From: Seriola aureovittata
Lineage: Eukaryota; Chordata; Actinopteri; Carangiformes; Carangidae
Assembly: GCF_021018895.1 (NCBI RefSeq)
Contig: NC_079386.1
Location: 13,211,552-13,275,551 of the forward strand
Direction: 5' to 3'
Length of the DNA stretch: 64,000 nt
Positions 46,943-60,577 of this stretch are shown in pieces; positions within the stretch are counted from its first letter, which is position 1, and each line of letters begins with the position of its first letter. The notes under the pieces are model-generated. The model was given only the letters and a program-made list of their open reading frames with translations, had not been told where the DNA came from and ran no database searches. Made by a program: the position numbers and the translations under genes.

Positions 46943-49900
46943 ATGGAGATGGAGACGAGGGTCGAGCCGGAGCAGGAGGGAGAGGCAGAGCCGCCCATGC
47001 ACAGCGTACACGGAACCAACCGGATCAGACCGTCCTCGTACCGGGCCCTGCGTAGCGCCGTGTCCAGCCTGGCCCGCCTAGATGACTTCAGCCGCGAGAA
47101 GATCGGCGCGGGGTTCTTCTCCGAGGTGTTCAAGGTGAGAGAAAGTGCTTCATGACTCACTTTCACACTCTGCTCAAGTTATGCACAGCTTGTTCGGCGT
47201 ATTGTTGAGGACAGGCTCAAGATTTGGTGTGCACATCCTGCAGGTCTCCATGGATACACAGCATCAAACTCTCTGTGTTTATTAGATTTAGGATGACAGT
47301 GCGTGTGTGAGCTGAACTTAAACTTCTTGACAACCAACAGTGAGTTGTTGACTTCCTGTTAACTCCACTTGATCAACTCACCATCTCTCAAACAAGTGGT
47401 ATCCATGGCAACCAGTGCATCTGAACCCAAACACCAGGTAGAAAAGCTGTATGATGTTGACTAATTGCAGGAGGAAGTTGGTGATGGGGAGGGCATCACG
47501 GTGTAAATGTACACCTCACCGTCTTGTCCTCCTCTCCACACACACACATTTGCAGTGACCCACATGTTGTGTAAGGTGGACGCTGTGTTTTGGTGCGTAA
47601 GTGGATATGGTCAGGGCAGGTAGATCTGGAACACGTGTAGGTAACCCTACGCCCCCCCTCTCTGTTCGGACCAGCAGCCTTCATCCCTCTAGTCACGCTG
47701 CTGTTCACTTGCATAGAGACTAATTCCAGGAACGCCTCATTAATGATGACAGCCCGGTGTGAGAGAGGGAGCACAACACAAAGAGGAGCTGGCTTGTGGA
47801 TAAAATGAATCCATCACCTTTTTTGAGAAGAGATCTTGTTTCATATGCTGATGGGGGGGATTTATTTAATTGGATTGAAATCAATTTACAGATACTGAAA
47901 AGTTTGAGATGCATTCAAAGTTCAGAAAGCTGAAGCTCCACAAGTTTTTATCTTGAGCTTTATTTCAGTTTAGAGTCATTTTAAATGGGGGGGAAAAAAC
48001 AAAAAACCAGCGTGGCTACCTGCTGGACATGGAGCATGCAGCTGCTCTTTCATGGAAAATAAAAAGACTTTAATAAGATCTGGGACGAACACTGTGACTT
48101 AATGAATTTCTCCCTGAACATTAAATACCAGGTTGCGCTCTGCCACTGGTGCCTTAAGGCGGGTTCGCTGACTGATTGAGTGTCTTGCTTGACGCTGTGG
48201 TTTTGATATACAGATGTGATTACTAGTTAAAGTCCTGCCTCCTCTGAGAGGAGAGAAGTTTGTATAGTTCACACTCAGAGTGGGTTCATACAGATTTCTA
48301 CCCTTTTTGTGAGGGTTTGTAGTTTGTAAATATCGTTTAGATTTTGTGTTAAACTGGGACAATGAAACAAAACCCTTCTTGAATTCTCCACCAAAATACA
48401 GGAAACTGTAATTATTAGTTTTGGTCTAAGTAAGTATAAGTCAGGATCACAGTGAACTGTGACACATTGTTATGATTATGTTAGTGTGATTAATCCACAG
48501 AACATGATGTTGGAATATATCAGAACGTGTACTCACTTTTTAAATGAATGAATGATCCACATTTCATAAACAACTTTGAGGAGGTGTCCTGTATCTTTCA
48601 AAAACATGGCAATAAATTGATAGAAGTTATAGTATTAATAGTAATAATAATCATTTAAGTCATTTATCAAGGAAAAAACATAAATATTTACAGTATTTAT
48701 GGATTTATTGTGTGTTTATGTAATTGTAATTTGGGGTTTGAATTATTAATGGGACTGTGGGTCAGATAAAGATGTTGTGTTGGGCTCTGGGAAAGTGAGA
48801 TGGACATTTTTCACTATTTTTGGAGATTGGTTCAGATTAGATTATACACTGATTAATCATAAAAAACCAAAAACCACAGAGCAGGCTTTCATGAAATTAT
48901 TGGTTTGCTTCACATTCTACATTTCACATCTACAGTAAATCACATAACTATGAGTGATGCTGTTTTTAAAATGGCCTGATTTCACTGCTCTTAGACAGCT
49001 GGCATTATTGTTCATATAGACGTGGTTACATGTGCAGTTTATCCCTGTGTTATCGGATATTTCTCCTCGTATCACTCGTGGGTCAAACAAAGGTCTTGTG
49101 TCAGTCTCATCAGGAGTCAATGGATTGATGCTTGTCATAATTTTGGGAATCTTGATGCTTCAGAACGACTATAAAACAGCTGCTAACTTGCTCCTTAGTC
49201 GACCAGTGAAACTAATCCCAAAGCAGACACTTGACATTAAGTGACTCGTGATCAACACTGTGACCAAAGCTCCAGTTTTTTTTTTTTTTTTTTTTTTTTT
49301 AATCACTATGGTGATGTAGTAATCAGTCATGTAAGCAGTGAGACTAAAGGGAAGCTTTACTCTTCACTTTCAACAATAACTGAAAATTAAACACATGGCA
49401 GAGGTAGAAGTGCCAGCGATGATGCCTTCATGTTAATAAGAGCTTATTCAGAGCGCTCTAATACCCATGTGGGAGCAGTGCCAAGACTCTCAGGAGTAAA
49501 AGTGATGTGTGTGTATTTTTTTTCTCTGGTTCCTCTTTCCAAGTGTTTGTCTGATCTGTGGGTCTGTAGCTGGATATGTGATGTGGCTATAAGGGCATCT
49601 GTCTGGGGAAAAAAAGCAGGAAAATTTCACAGTTGAGACACTGGAACATTTTTGTTTGAAAAATGAGGATTAGTCTTTCAGAATTGCAGCAGGTTAGTTT
49701 CTCTCATTAACTGACTTTCAGCTGTGTTGTGTATGTGTGGCCAGAAGATGTCTTGCCGTATTTTCGATGACTCTACCATACAGCGTAGTTTTTGTAATCC
49801 CAAGTGGGGGTGGGGTCAAATGGTTGGTATGACAAGTAAACAGAAATTTCCAATAACATGCAAAGGTTAAATCGTGAACATTGGCAGGATGGTGGAGTCG

Positions 49901-52900
49901 GAGCTCTTGCATGCCCCACTAGAAACTCTTTAATTAGCTGTGGTGAACAGTGCAGTCTTAAACATGCATGGCCGAGTCGACCCTCGGCTCATTAAATAAA
50001 ACTTTTTGTGTTGTGACTTCCCTCTTGTGGATTGTCCTCTTTTTTTTTTTTTTTTTTTTTTTGAAGAAGGCTCTTCAGGCCACCCAGCCTTCAGAAGCCA
50101 CTCCCTCAGCTTTGCCCTTTGAATGGCCAATGAGCATGCAAATGTGACCATGTTTACTGCTGGCTTGTCAAGTTGGCACTTAGGTTTGGATCAGCTTGCC
50201 CTTTGATAGCGCCATATAAATGCAAAATTGTTACCGCAGCTATCAGTCACATTTCAAAAGTTTGCTGACGTTGCTGAGTGAACGATTGTTCCTCTATCCT
50301 GCTTTAGTTCAGAGGAAAAGGCCTGACTGTTCTGCTGTGAAACCTCTCTCGAATGGTTTGTTTATTAAATTTAGTGAGCACTAAAATGTATATGTTGCAT
50401 ATACTTACATGCAGGCTTTGAAATGGATGTCCTGAGCTAGGCTACAAAGGCTCTGGCCTCCCGCCATGTGTGTGTGCTGTTGTTGAGCTTCAGTCCTCAG
50501 TGCAGATCAATGGAGGCTCGCTGCAGGCAGACAGGCAGCCATTCACCTCTCCAGTGTGCAATTGTGCAACCTGGAAAAAAATAAAAGAGCAAGACAAAAA
50601 AAGGGGGGGGGGGGGGGGGGGGGATGGGAGCACACGTGTCAAGACAAATCTTTCAGGTGCTGTTTTTCATCTTCCTTTTAATATTCTTCAAAAGAGAGTT
50701 TTTTGTGTGTGTGTATTACAAGAACCTTGTGCAAGACTCCTGCTTTTGTTTTGTTTTGTTTTTTTTCCATCAGCCTCAAACTCAACCTGAAGGCTGAAAA
50801 GCAATAAAACCCCTCAATCACAAATAAATTGCACCATCACTCAACGGTTCAGTTAACTGCAGGAAGTCATTATTTATGTATTCTGTCTGTTTCTCAGGCC
50901 TGCACACTTTTTGAACAAACAGGATTGGTTCGATTTCTAATTGGATTACTGAGTTAGTGCGTCATTTTCCAGCTGTTTCTGTTCCAATAATAGATGGTAT
51001 ATTTGCTAATGCAGATAACACCTGCTGTCTAAGAACCAGGAAACGGAACAGGCTGCCTATCGGATTTGGTTCTCATTTGGCCTTCTCCATAATTTACATG
51101 AGTCATGAAAATCTCACAATGTTGTTTTCAGACACTTACAGCACATACCAGTCTACTCAAGGCAACTTTAGTACTTTTACTCTTATTTTTGTAGAAGTTT
51201 TCTCTGTCAGACTTGCGTCTTGGAATTTGGTCAGTATTTGTCTTTGGAGTATTTTCTAGCCAATTCTAACTACACAAAAATATAATGTTTGAAAGAAATG
51301 GACTTTCATGTGAGGAGTTGGATGAGAAGGTTGAAGCCGCATTTATGTCTGTATGCTAAATGTGCAGCTGCTAGCTTAGCTAATGATAACAAATTTTACC
51401 AGCATTTCTGAAGCTCACTAATCACCAATATTTTATTTTCTTAATCTGTGCAAAACTAAAGTATGAAAATTAAATGTTGTGGTTTTACAGGGATTTTTGG
51501 TAGGTTAGTGGTTTCCCTGTTTCCATTTTTTGCTAGCTAAGCTAACCGGCTACTGCCAGTGTGTAGCCTATATACAGTGTCTACCACATAAACATGAAAT
51601 TGGTGTCAATCTAGGGTGATGTCCCTGTTTTCTGGGGACAGTCCCATGTTTTCGTTGGCCTGTCCCTGGCTGGACCTGTCCTCAGAAATCTCCCCGTTTG
51701 AACTGTTTAGCATTATACTGGTTTTGGCCAACAGAGGGCACTTGCTGCTAGATGGCGCAGCTTCAAAAGTGAAGTTAAAACCCTCAAAAATATAGTTACC
51801 AAAGAGATTTTTCTTTTCCTTTTTTGTCGTCTCTAGACAGAGAAAAGGTTAGCTGGCTTACTCATGGGTTAGGAATTCATAACCGGGCAGTAAACTAACA
51901 AAAACATACCAAAAGCCCCCCAGCTGGAACTTGAAAAAATAGTTTTCATGTTGGAAGAAGTGAAGAAGAAATTGCCTGACTGCAATGGATTTCAAATAAC
52001 AAAATTCACAACCTTTTTATGAAAGAGGATTTTGATTGTTTTGGTCTGTGGACACTTATGAACTGAAGAAATGTAAATAATTGAGGAATAGAAAGATAAT
52101 AGGACTTCACCACTGCTTCAAAGGTAGGAAGTCGTCATTTTAGCAGTTGTTCATCAATAGTTTACTTCATGAAACTGTCACTGTCCGCCTTTTTTCTGTT
52201 TCATAGGTAAAAACATTGGATAGTTTGAAGATGTATTGATCGCTGAACTGGAAATGTCCCCAGTTTCCGTTTCAGAAAATCTGGACACTTTATATCAAAA
52301 GCAAGTAAATGTATTTCCCAAAATGTCAAACTATTTAAAGTGTTGTATGAAATTCATGTTTCAACTATGAAAAGGCTGCTGTTGAAAACTAGCTAACTCT
52401 GGTACAAAACTTCACGTAGCATTTACGTTTAATATTGTGCACACCCCCTTTCAAATGAAATAAACCTGTTTTTAGTGAAATATTCAGAGACTTTTGTATT
52501 TTAGAAAGATTTCAAGAAGGTTGCCGTTCTCTGCTGATTCAATATAAAGTTATCTGTCATAGACCTAGCCAATCTTTGTTCTTCTTGCTCAACATATAAC
52601 CATACAGCACAGATTGATAAAGTTTTATAGTCTTGCAGCTTCAGCTGACTCATTATTTTTCCATTAGAAGAATTAACTTTGGGGCTGATTCGATTGTTTG
52701 TCTTGGTAACTGTCGCGAAAAGTGGGAAGCAGAGTTTGAAATTGAAACTTGGGCTGCATTTACATGAGTCACATCATGAGAATTTCTTCTTAACAAAACC
52801 AATCATCATGGAAAAGATCATACCTGCTGTGATTAGCCCGCTTAGACTGTAGTGATGGAGGTGTGCGAGTGTTTAGGGTTGTTTTATGGTCACGTATGAG

Positions 52901-53005
52901 ATATGACGATGATAAGCCGCAAGAGTAATTAGATAAAAAGAGGATAGGAGTCTCCAGAGGACAAATACTGTCAACATGATTCGGACAGCTAATGTGTATA
53001 TGGGG

Positions 53006-53050
<45 letters not shown>

Positions 53051-54001
53051 AGCTGCTTGTGACAGAGCGGTAATGTGAAGGAAATGGGTTGGCAAACACT
53101 GCTGTGGTGCCTCTGCTTGTGTGTTCATTGCGTTGTACGTCTGTGTTGTGTATATCTACTTTTAACCTGCTGTCCACAGCAGCGGCTCGGCAGAAATTCA
53201 GTATCGACTTTTCGACCTTCAGTTGAATCGTATTGTGCTGCCATCTTGCAAAATGTTGATTTTTAAATGAATGATTTCATGGTTAAAGAGTTTTGCATAT
53301 CGTACAAAACACATGACATTGCACGAAATATCTTATATTGTATTTTGTAGTTTTGCATACGCAATATTGCCATTAGAGCTGCTGCTAACTATTCATTTTG
53401 CTATCACTTAATCATATGATATATATATATTGATATATAAAGAAAATAATACAGAAAATAGTGAAAAATTGTGATTTAAGACCAAAACATTTTAGCTTTA
53501 AAAAAGATTAAACAAAATTATTACAGATAAATTTCTTTTACTAAGTGATAAAGCGATTTTCATTTCAGCACCAGTTGTCAAATAATGCAAAAAATATTTT
53601 ATCGATTTCAAACATAAGCAACATCTTCCATCTGTAGAGCTGAAATGATCGTGTGCTCATCGGTTAAATCTGTTGTCTGGATTAAAACAATTTTCGAGGC
53701 CTGATATGCCTTGATTTGATAATGGGTTAAGTTATGGAAGAGAATACATGATCGTTCTAAAGAAAAGATTCCTCTGTGACATCTTATTGTTTTTGGGTTC
53801 AGTTCATCAGTATCTTATCTTGAAGAGAGATAGGGATTTTGAAACTGTTCCACGGGGACGTGTTCAGATGTGACCGATTCTTAGGAAATCCTGGCTGAAA
53901 AAAAAGACAGATTCTTAGGAGCTGCATACGCACACAATCCATGATCCATCATCAGCTGTCACCTTTGTGCTTATGATCAGTTTGTTTTCAGGATTAGGAG
54001 G

Positions 54002-54063
<62 letters not shown>

Positions 54064-55383
54064 GTGCTGTCTTCGGATGGTGGTGTTGGTATGGCAGAGC
54101 CAGTGCAGACTTGAACATCAGAGGCTTGGTGTAGCACTTTTCCCTCATTATTCCTCTCCTCCCTTTGCTCCAGTCGGGACCTGCTCCCTTGCCATTCACT
54201 GCACAAGTATTTAGCTGTGTTTATGTTCCGCACGACCACACGAAAGCGCTGAGCCCGTCAAGCGCCTGTCTTCACTTGAACCGCCATGTTTACTGCTTTT
54301 TTAAAAACATTTCAACTGGATTTAGGATTAAAATGGAGAAGTGTCGGGGTGAGAGTTGCACAATTATCTGTTTTCAGATACATCCTCCTCTCCATCATCG
54401 TTACCAGTGTTTTGTTTTTGATTTTTTTATACATTTATCTCAAAAGACAATCGATGTGTGTTTACATCAGTGCACAATGAGCGTTTCCTCACGTCCACGT
54501 ATTGGCAGTAGTTGTAGTCTTTTTAGCTGGACCTCAAGGAAAGCCACTCCCTTGTGATAAGGTAAACAAATGGCTCAGTGTTTGCATGTGTGTGTCCAGC
54601 CAGTATCACAAAAATTGTTACATGGTTTTTTTTGAGGTGGAGCAGAGTTTTTCTTTTTGTCATCTGTCCCGTCATGCTTTTTTTTCAGTTCAAACACCAA
54701 AAGCCAATTAGTCATTTATCTCCAGTGTTATCAAAGCCACACAGAGTGTACTTCTTTCGCCCATGTTTTTTTTAGATATCTGTCTCTGAGATCTCTGCCT
54801 CCACCCTGATGCAGTGGAAATGAATGGAAGTTAATTTGCGGTGGCGTTTTTTTTTAAAGGATCAACAGCAACGTCTCTTTCCATGAAGCGTATCGTCGTC
54901 ACTCTGCGTAATCCACAGAGCACCCTGGGGACAGTTTCTATAGGAACTACTTTCCACTGAAGACACAATTTTTATTTATTTGTTTGTTTAAACATTTTAA
55001 AAACATAACCTGAGCTATTGGTCAGCAACTGGCCAGTGATCATAAACAAGTTTTTCTACATGTATGAACTTGAATGACCCCCCCATCCCCCCTCATGTTC
55101 AGGCTTGTGTAAAGGGGGGGTGGTCAGTGCAGCGTTAGACCTGGACTGTTCGCTGTTCACCCCCCCCCCCCCCCCCCCCCAGGTTGAGTTTAACAGAGGG
55201 AGACCTCCCTGCTCACTCACTGATGGACCCTTGGCTCGGTGCCTCGTCTCAGTCGCCTGCGCTCACTCTGACGCCCTCACACGCTGCTTGTGCTTCTTCA
55301 CGCTATAACTGAGAGCTGAGCCTCAGGCGGTCGCTTAAGCTCCGAGTTGTTTTGTAGGAGAAGTAATTTTCTCAATTCTCTGA

Positions 55384-55441
<58 letters not shown>

Positions 55442-55983
55442 GGTGGAGTTCACCCCCTCAGGGACTTTATTCATAGTGACTTCACACCTCAGCATAAAGC
55501 TCATGTGTGAAGTGAAATTGGTAGAGGCTTTCCTGTTTCTGTCTTAAAGTGATGCTTCAAAACGCGTCTTCCAAGGCAAATGATGCTCCAGTCTGGTTTT
55601 TAAAAACACTGTAAAAGTTGTTGAACGACGATGATACTTTGAGGAGTAGATCCTGTCTTTATGTCTGGCTGTCGGATACTTTCTCATGTAAAACCCACAA
55701 CAACCTGACTGTTGGCTAAACGTTTAGATCTCATTGTCTTTGCTCTGCAGAGAGTTATGTCCACAAGAAACGGATTTCAAAGCAGTCTTGATGCATTTCC
55801 ACTGAAGACCCCCGCTGTTTATTTGGAGACCCCAGCGTGGTTTATTTAAAAGTTGATTTAGATGTTGTGAAAGTTAACGTTCAGCTGCTGAAATGATAAC
55901 AATGGCCCCTGCTGGTGGGAAGTTGTGAAGTAATCCACGAGAGAAAAGGAGGCCTTTAGAGTTGACCCAGTGTCCTGAGGCAG

Positions 55984-56014
<31 letters not shown>

Positions 56015-57154
56015 GTCACACTCGGCTGCACTCCACTGCTGCAGCATATAATTTGTTCTGCAGAGAGTTTTCTCCTTTTAACTCTACATGGTGAAAGTAT
56101 GTGGACACCTGAAAAGTATTTGTCCACATACTTCTGGCCGTGTCACATGGACTGAACATCTGCCCAGACGGGGCCGTGGCCACCAGTGAGGACACCGAGG
56201 TCATGTCCTCAATATTGTTTTGAAGAAGTTTTTGGCATTTTACTGTCCTGTGAAGGATGTTTATTCTATTTTTATGCCGCGTTCAAATGTGTTTGAGTAG
56301 AAAACTTTCAGTTTGACTCATTTTAAGCAATAAATACACACAAATAAAATCTAAATTTTGGTATTTGTCTACTGAAAGTATATTCCTGGCATTGTCAGAA
56401 AGCCTTTGAAACAGCATTCAGGGAATTATTTTGAGAGAGAGAATTTACTTGAAATTTATTTTAGCAGCTAAATTATTATAGAATATAAAAACAACAACCC
56501 TGGACTTTGGGTTTGACCTCATTTTTGTAAAATCCCAGCCACAACCCTGCACACACAAGCAATGATAAAACATAACTCAATGGTTTCAGTCCGTTTCATC
56601 CCTAAACGTGAGACTGAAACAAATGTTCCTGCAGTCTTCATATGTTTTGTCTAAAGACGCCTAAACTACATTAAAATCCCATATATATTAAATGTATGAC
56701 ACGTCTCTCTTGCCCTTGTGTGCGTCCTCCATCTGCAGTTTATGGCTGTGCATCAGTCTGCCTCCTCGGGCCGCCGGCTAATGACAGACATCACTGCACA
56801 CGTTGGCTGCACAGAGCGAAAGGGAGAGCGATGCCCGTGACCTTTCCTCTGCTGACAGCAGTACTTTATAAGGCTGAGCGTGTTTTTTGAAGGAGAGCTT
56901 TAGGGAGTGTCTGAGCGCGTGCATGTGAGCAGAAGCCTGTAGTATGTGTGTGTGTGTGTGTGTGTTGCTCCATCTTTTGTGTAGGCGTGGACATTGGCAT
57001 TCCAGTGGCAAGTCGGTGGAGATGACCGGTTAAGTGGTTGGCATGAAGCATGTATAAAAAAATAAAAGGAAAAAAAAGAAAGAAACACTATATGCTTCTT
57101 GTGGTGGTGTTGCAGAGGTAAGCTTCTCAGATAAACACACCACAAACACACGTA

Positions 57155-57191
<37 letters not shown>

Positions 57192-57944
57192 ACACACACC
57201 TGAGAAAATGTTGCCAAAGTTGCACTTGAACCCTGTGTTGAGTCAGACGGACTCGCCCTGTAATGATGACGGGTGAGAGGTTGTTTGTTTAGAAGCTAAA
57301 AACTGTCGGGACAAAACAGTCAGGTCAAGCAGCGTTGCAATTCTAACCACTGCTGCATCATCAGCACTTGGCTCACATTTGCACTGTAACCTGCCTGTGT
57401 GTGTGTGTGTGTGTGTGTGTGGTTGGGAGATGAGCATGTAATGCTGTCTTCAAATAAGTGGGAAGGCAGACGTGTGCAGAGAAAAGGTGGACAAGTGTGA
57501 TGTAAATCCAGAGCCATGCATGGCCCAAGGTCCTGTTTGCCTGATAAATCTGTGCTACTCAGGAGGAGGCTGTGTGTGTGTGTGTGTGTGTGTGTATAAA
57601 GAAACCTCTTAATCGGCTACAGAGCTCCGTCTACCAGCTACATGAGTCTGCCTCATCCTCTAAGTGCTGTAAATATATAAAGAGAGGCAGAGATTAGTCC
57701 TGCACTCCCTCCAAACTCCTGCTGCCTGTTTAAATGTGTGCTCGGACTTTCCCGCTCTGCAAGAGGAAGCAACGACTGTAAGCAATTGCCTGTGCGCGAT
57801 TTACATGTGTGCATCCATGCATGTGTTGCAGCACTTTGCCAAAGGCTGAAGTCCTCAAGTGGCTTTGTGGAAAGAAAGGATTTAGTGCAGCAGAGATTGA
57901 CTCTCATTGACTGGCTGTTACGATGAAGAGGGCTGCCTTCATCC

Positions 57945-57975
<31 letters not shown>

Positions 57976-59017
57976 AGCATTACTCGCTGCACTCTAGTCT
58001 GGTCTCTAATAGGCTTTGTGGATTTTTATTTTTTTCCCCATCACCACTCGACCCACAGCCCAGCTGAGATCCAGGTCAGTGTCACACTGACTTCAGCTCA
58101 ACGGCTGTGACTTCAGACTTTGGCTACTTGCCCCCCCCTCCCCCCCACACCCCCCACCCCTATGTCTTTCATTACACTCTCATGTCACTAATGAAGAAAC
58201 AACCTGAAACCCTCAAGTGCCAGTTCTACTTTATTAATAGCTCAAAGGAAATTTGGTTTGCAGTCAGGCAGTAAAAGTCTGATTCCTGATCCAAAATGCA
58301 AACAAGTGTCACTTCACAACCAAAATTAAAAACACAAATTAGTAGCAGTTACTCAGTGATTGACAGGTCTGTTCAGTCGGGCTAGGTATTGTTATAAGTT
58401 TTTCAATAACTAAATAGTGTTTATATGATGATGTAGTTTGGCAGTAATATCATAATTGTACTTTTATCAGTACCTTGATTTGAGAAATATGTTTTTCTAC
58501 AGCTGTTAACTGTTGCTTAAAATAAAAGAGCAAGCAAGATTTTGATTGGCACCAAACACTAGATCTTTTTTTTTTATTGTTATTTTACTATAGAGGTTGC
58601 AATGTCAGTCTTCGACTTTGGTCCGGACTGAAATATCTCAACAACTGTTGGACTTTCATGGTCCCCAGAGGATGAACCATAACGACTCTGGTGAACTTTT
58701 CCTTTTTCCAATGCCATAATGTGACATCGTTGGCATGTTGGCGTATAAGTTAAAGATGTTTTTCGATACTATTCAGGGTCGTTAGTCGAGTCTTGGATCA
58801 AATATGTAAATATACTTTAAGCTCTAAAACATATTGAATGACAGAAAGTGATATAATATACACAAATTTGTCAAGAGAATTATAAGAAAATTTAACAGCA
58901 GTTCTTTCTATTCAATACCAACACTCGCCTTCACACTCACTTCTTCACACTTACTTCTTCAATATCTTAACACTGGCAGTTACACACATAGTACTGCGAT
59001 TTCTCACACACACACAC

Positions 59018-59054
<37 letters not shown>

Positions 59055-60544
59055 ACCAGCAGACTTAAACACCTCTGACTTTCTCTCTCTGCAGACTCGT
59101 CTGCTGCTTGTGTGCTTGCGCCTCTTTGGACGTCTTGCCAAGCAAATATGCACAAACATGTAGCCTGAGGGGAAGCATGTCGTGTCTCCATGGTTACCAT
59201 ACCAGACACAGACGCTGCCGTGGCAGCAGGTCGCCACAGAGAAGCAGCCAAAACATATGAAGAAACTCATCTGACTCCCTAATGTTAAATGGCCAGTTTC
59301 CAAAAGCACCTTGGCGCAAATATTAGTCGGCACTATGTGGGAGTTTTGTTTTATTACTTCAGATAGTGTTAACCCATGTGATTTTATCTATGGATAATAT
59401 ATTATCATCATAAATACTGCGCTGCAGGCCTGTCCTGTCCAGTTTTATGTGCTCATGTGTACTGTGAGGTGCTTTGAATAATGTTTTCCATCTGCTGTCA
59501 TGTTGCTGCGAAAAGTGGAACAAGCACCGAGAGTCTGTTGAGCCAGATTTTGTTTTTTAAAAAGTATATTTTCTGTCGCTAAATTGCATCATTTCCCCAG
59601 TTTTCTGATTTCTACACAAACAATGTTGAACTGTCAGTTTTGAAATCTTTTCACTGTATCATTTCTGTTGATGAAAATGGAGCATTTATTGTTGTTGTTG
59701 TGATTCAGGTGCAACATCGTGTGTCAGGCCAGGTGATGGCCCTGAAGATGAACATCCTGGCCAGCAACAGAGCCAACATGCTCAGGGAGGTCCAGCTCAT
59801 GAACAGACTGTCCCACCCTAACATACTCAGGTTCATAGGAGTGTGTGTCCATGAAGGGCAGCTTCACGCTCTCACAGAGGTAAGACGTTAATCAGTATAT
59901 TTGGTATTTTTAAGAATCAGATTCACCTTTATTCTCTGATAACAAATCATGACCTCGGGCGGATTCATTTAGATACAATATCTAGTTGCAATTAGATAGA
60001 TGGATAAGACGGTTAATTATGCAGCGTTATGACATCTCTCCGCTTGAAACACCAACTGCAGTTAATGTACCGCTCACTAAAATCCTGTTGTTATGAATTA
60101 TTTACGTACTCCGTCTTTATTCAGATCTCTCTGCTTGTTGAATGTTGCTTCTATTTCTCTGCTGTAAACCTAAAATAACTACAAAGTCTACATATTTTTT
60201 TAAATTAAATGCTAGCAGTGTCATTCATTAAAGTTTAAAACATGAACTTCCTGTTATCTAATGCGCTGTACGAGCATCTATTCTTTGACTGCCTGAACAA
60301 TGAGGCCCCAGCTGACTGGGGTCGGGCAGTTCATGACATTTCACCTGTTTCTTACATGTGATGGGTTTACCTGACGTTGCCTCGGCAACTGAGCAGGACA
60401 TCAGTGAAAAGGAAATGGATCAGGGGATGAGTGGGGGATTTGGTGTTCTGACGCCTGCGCTGGCAGCATTTGTATTTCTAAAGCTTTTCCTCATGTTGTG
60501 ATGATCCAGCAGCTCAGCAGGTTTCAGGCGAGGTGATTTTAAAA

Positions 60545-60577
<33 letters not shown>

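Larger units (their letters stand above)
47135..59708 (+). other. tesk intron 1 (12.6 kb), no nested gene seen
   Basis: No splice-flanked coding exon or nested gene was recognised. Contents: T runs at 49278-49301 and 50040-50062, a poly-G run near 50604-50623, the nested repeat at 51290-52345, a dense microsatellite cluster from 53008 to 57972, poly-C at 55161-55180 and 58131-58155, and repeat remnants at 58600-58760. Confidence 0.7.

Noticed and set aside
46322..47011. 229-codon minus-strand open frame over the tesk promoter
   Set aside because: Antisense of GC-rich 5' UTR and an (AGC)n run; arginine-, serine- and cysteine-rich translation without homology or splice signals.
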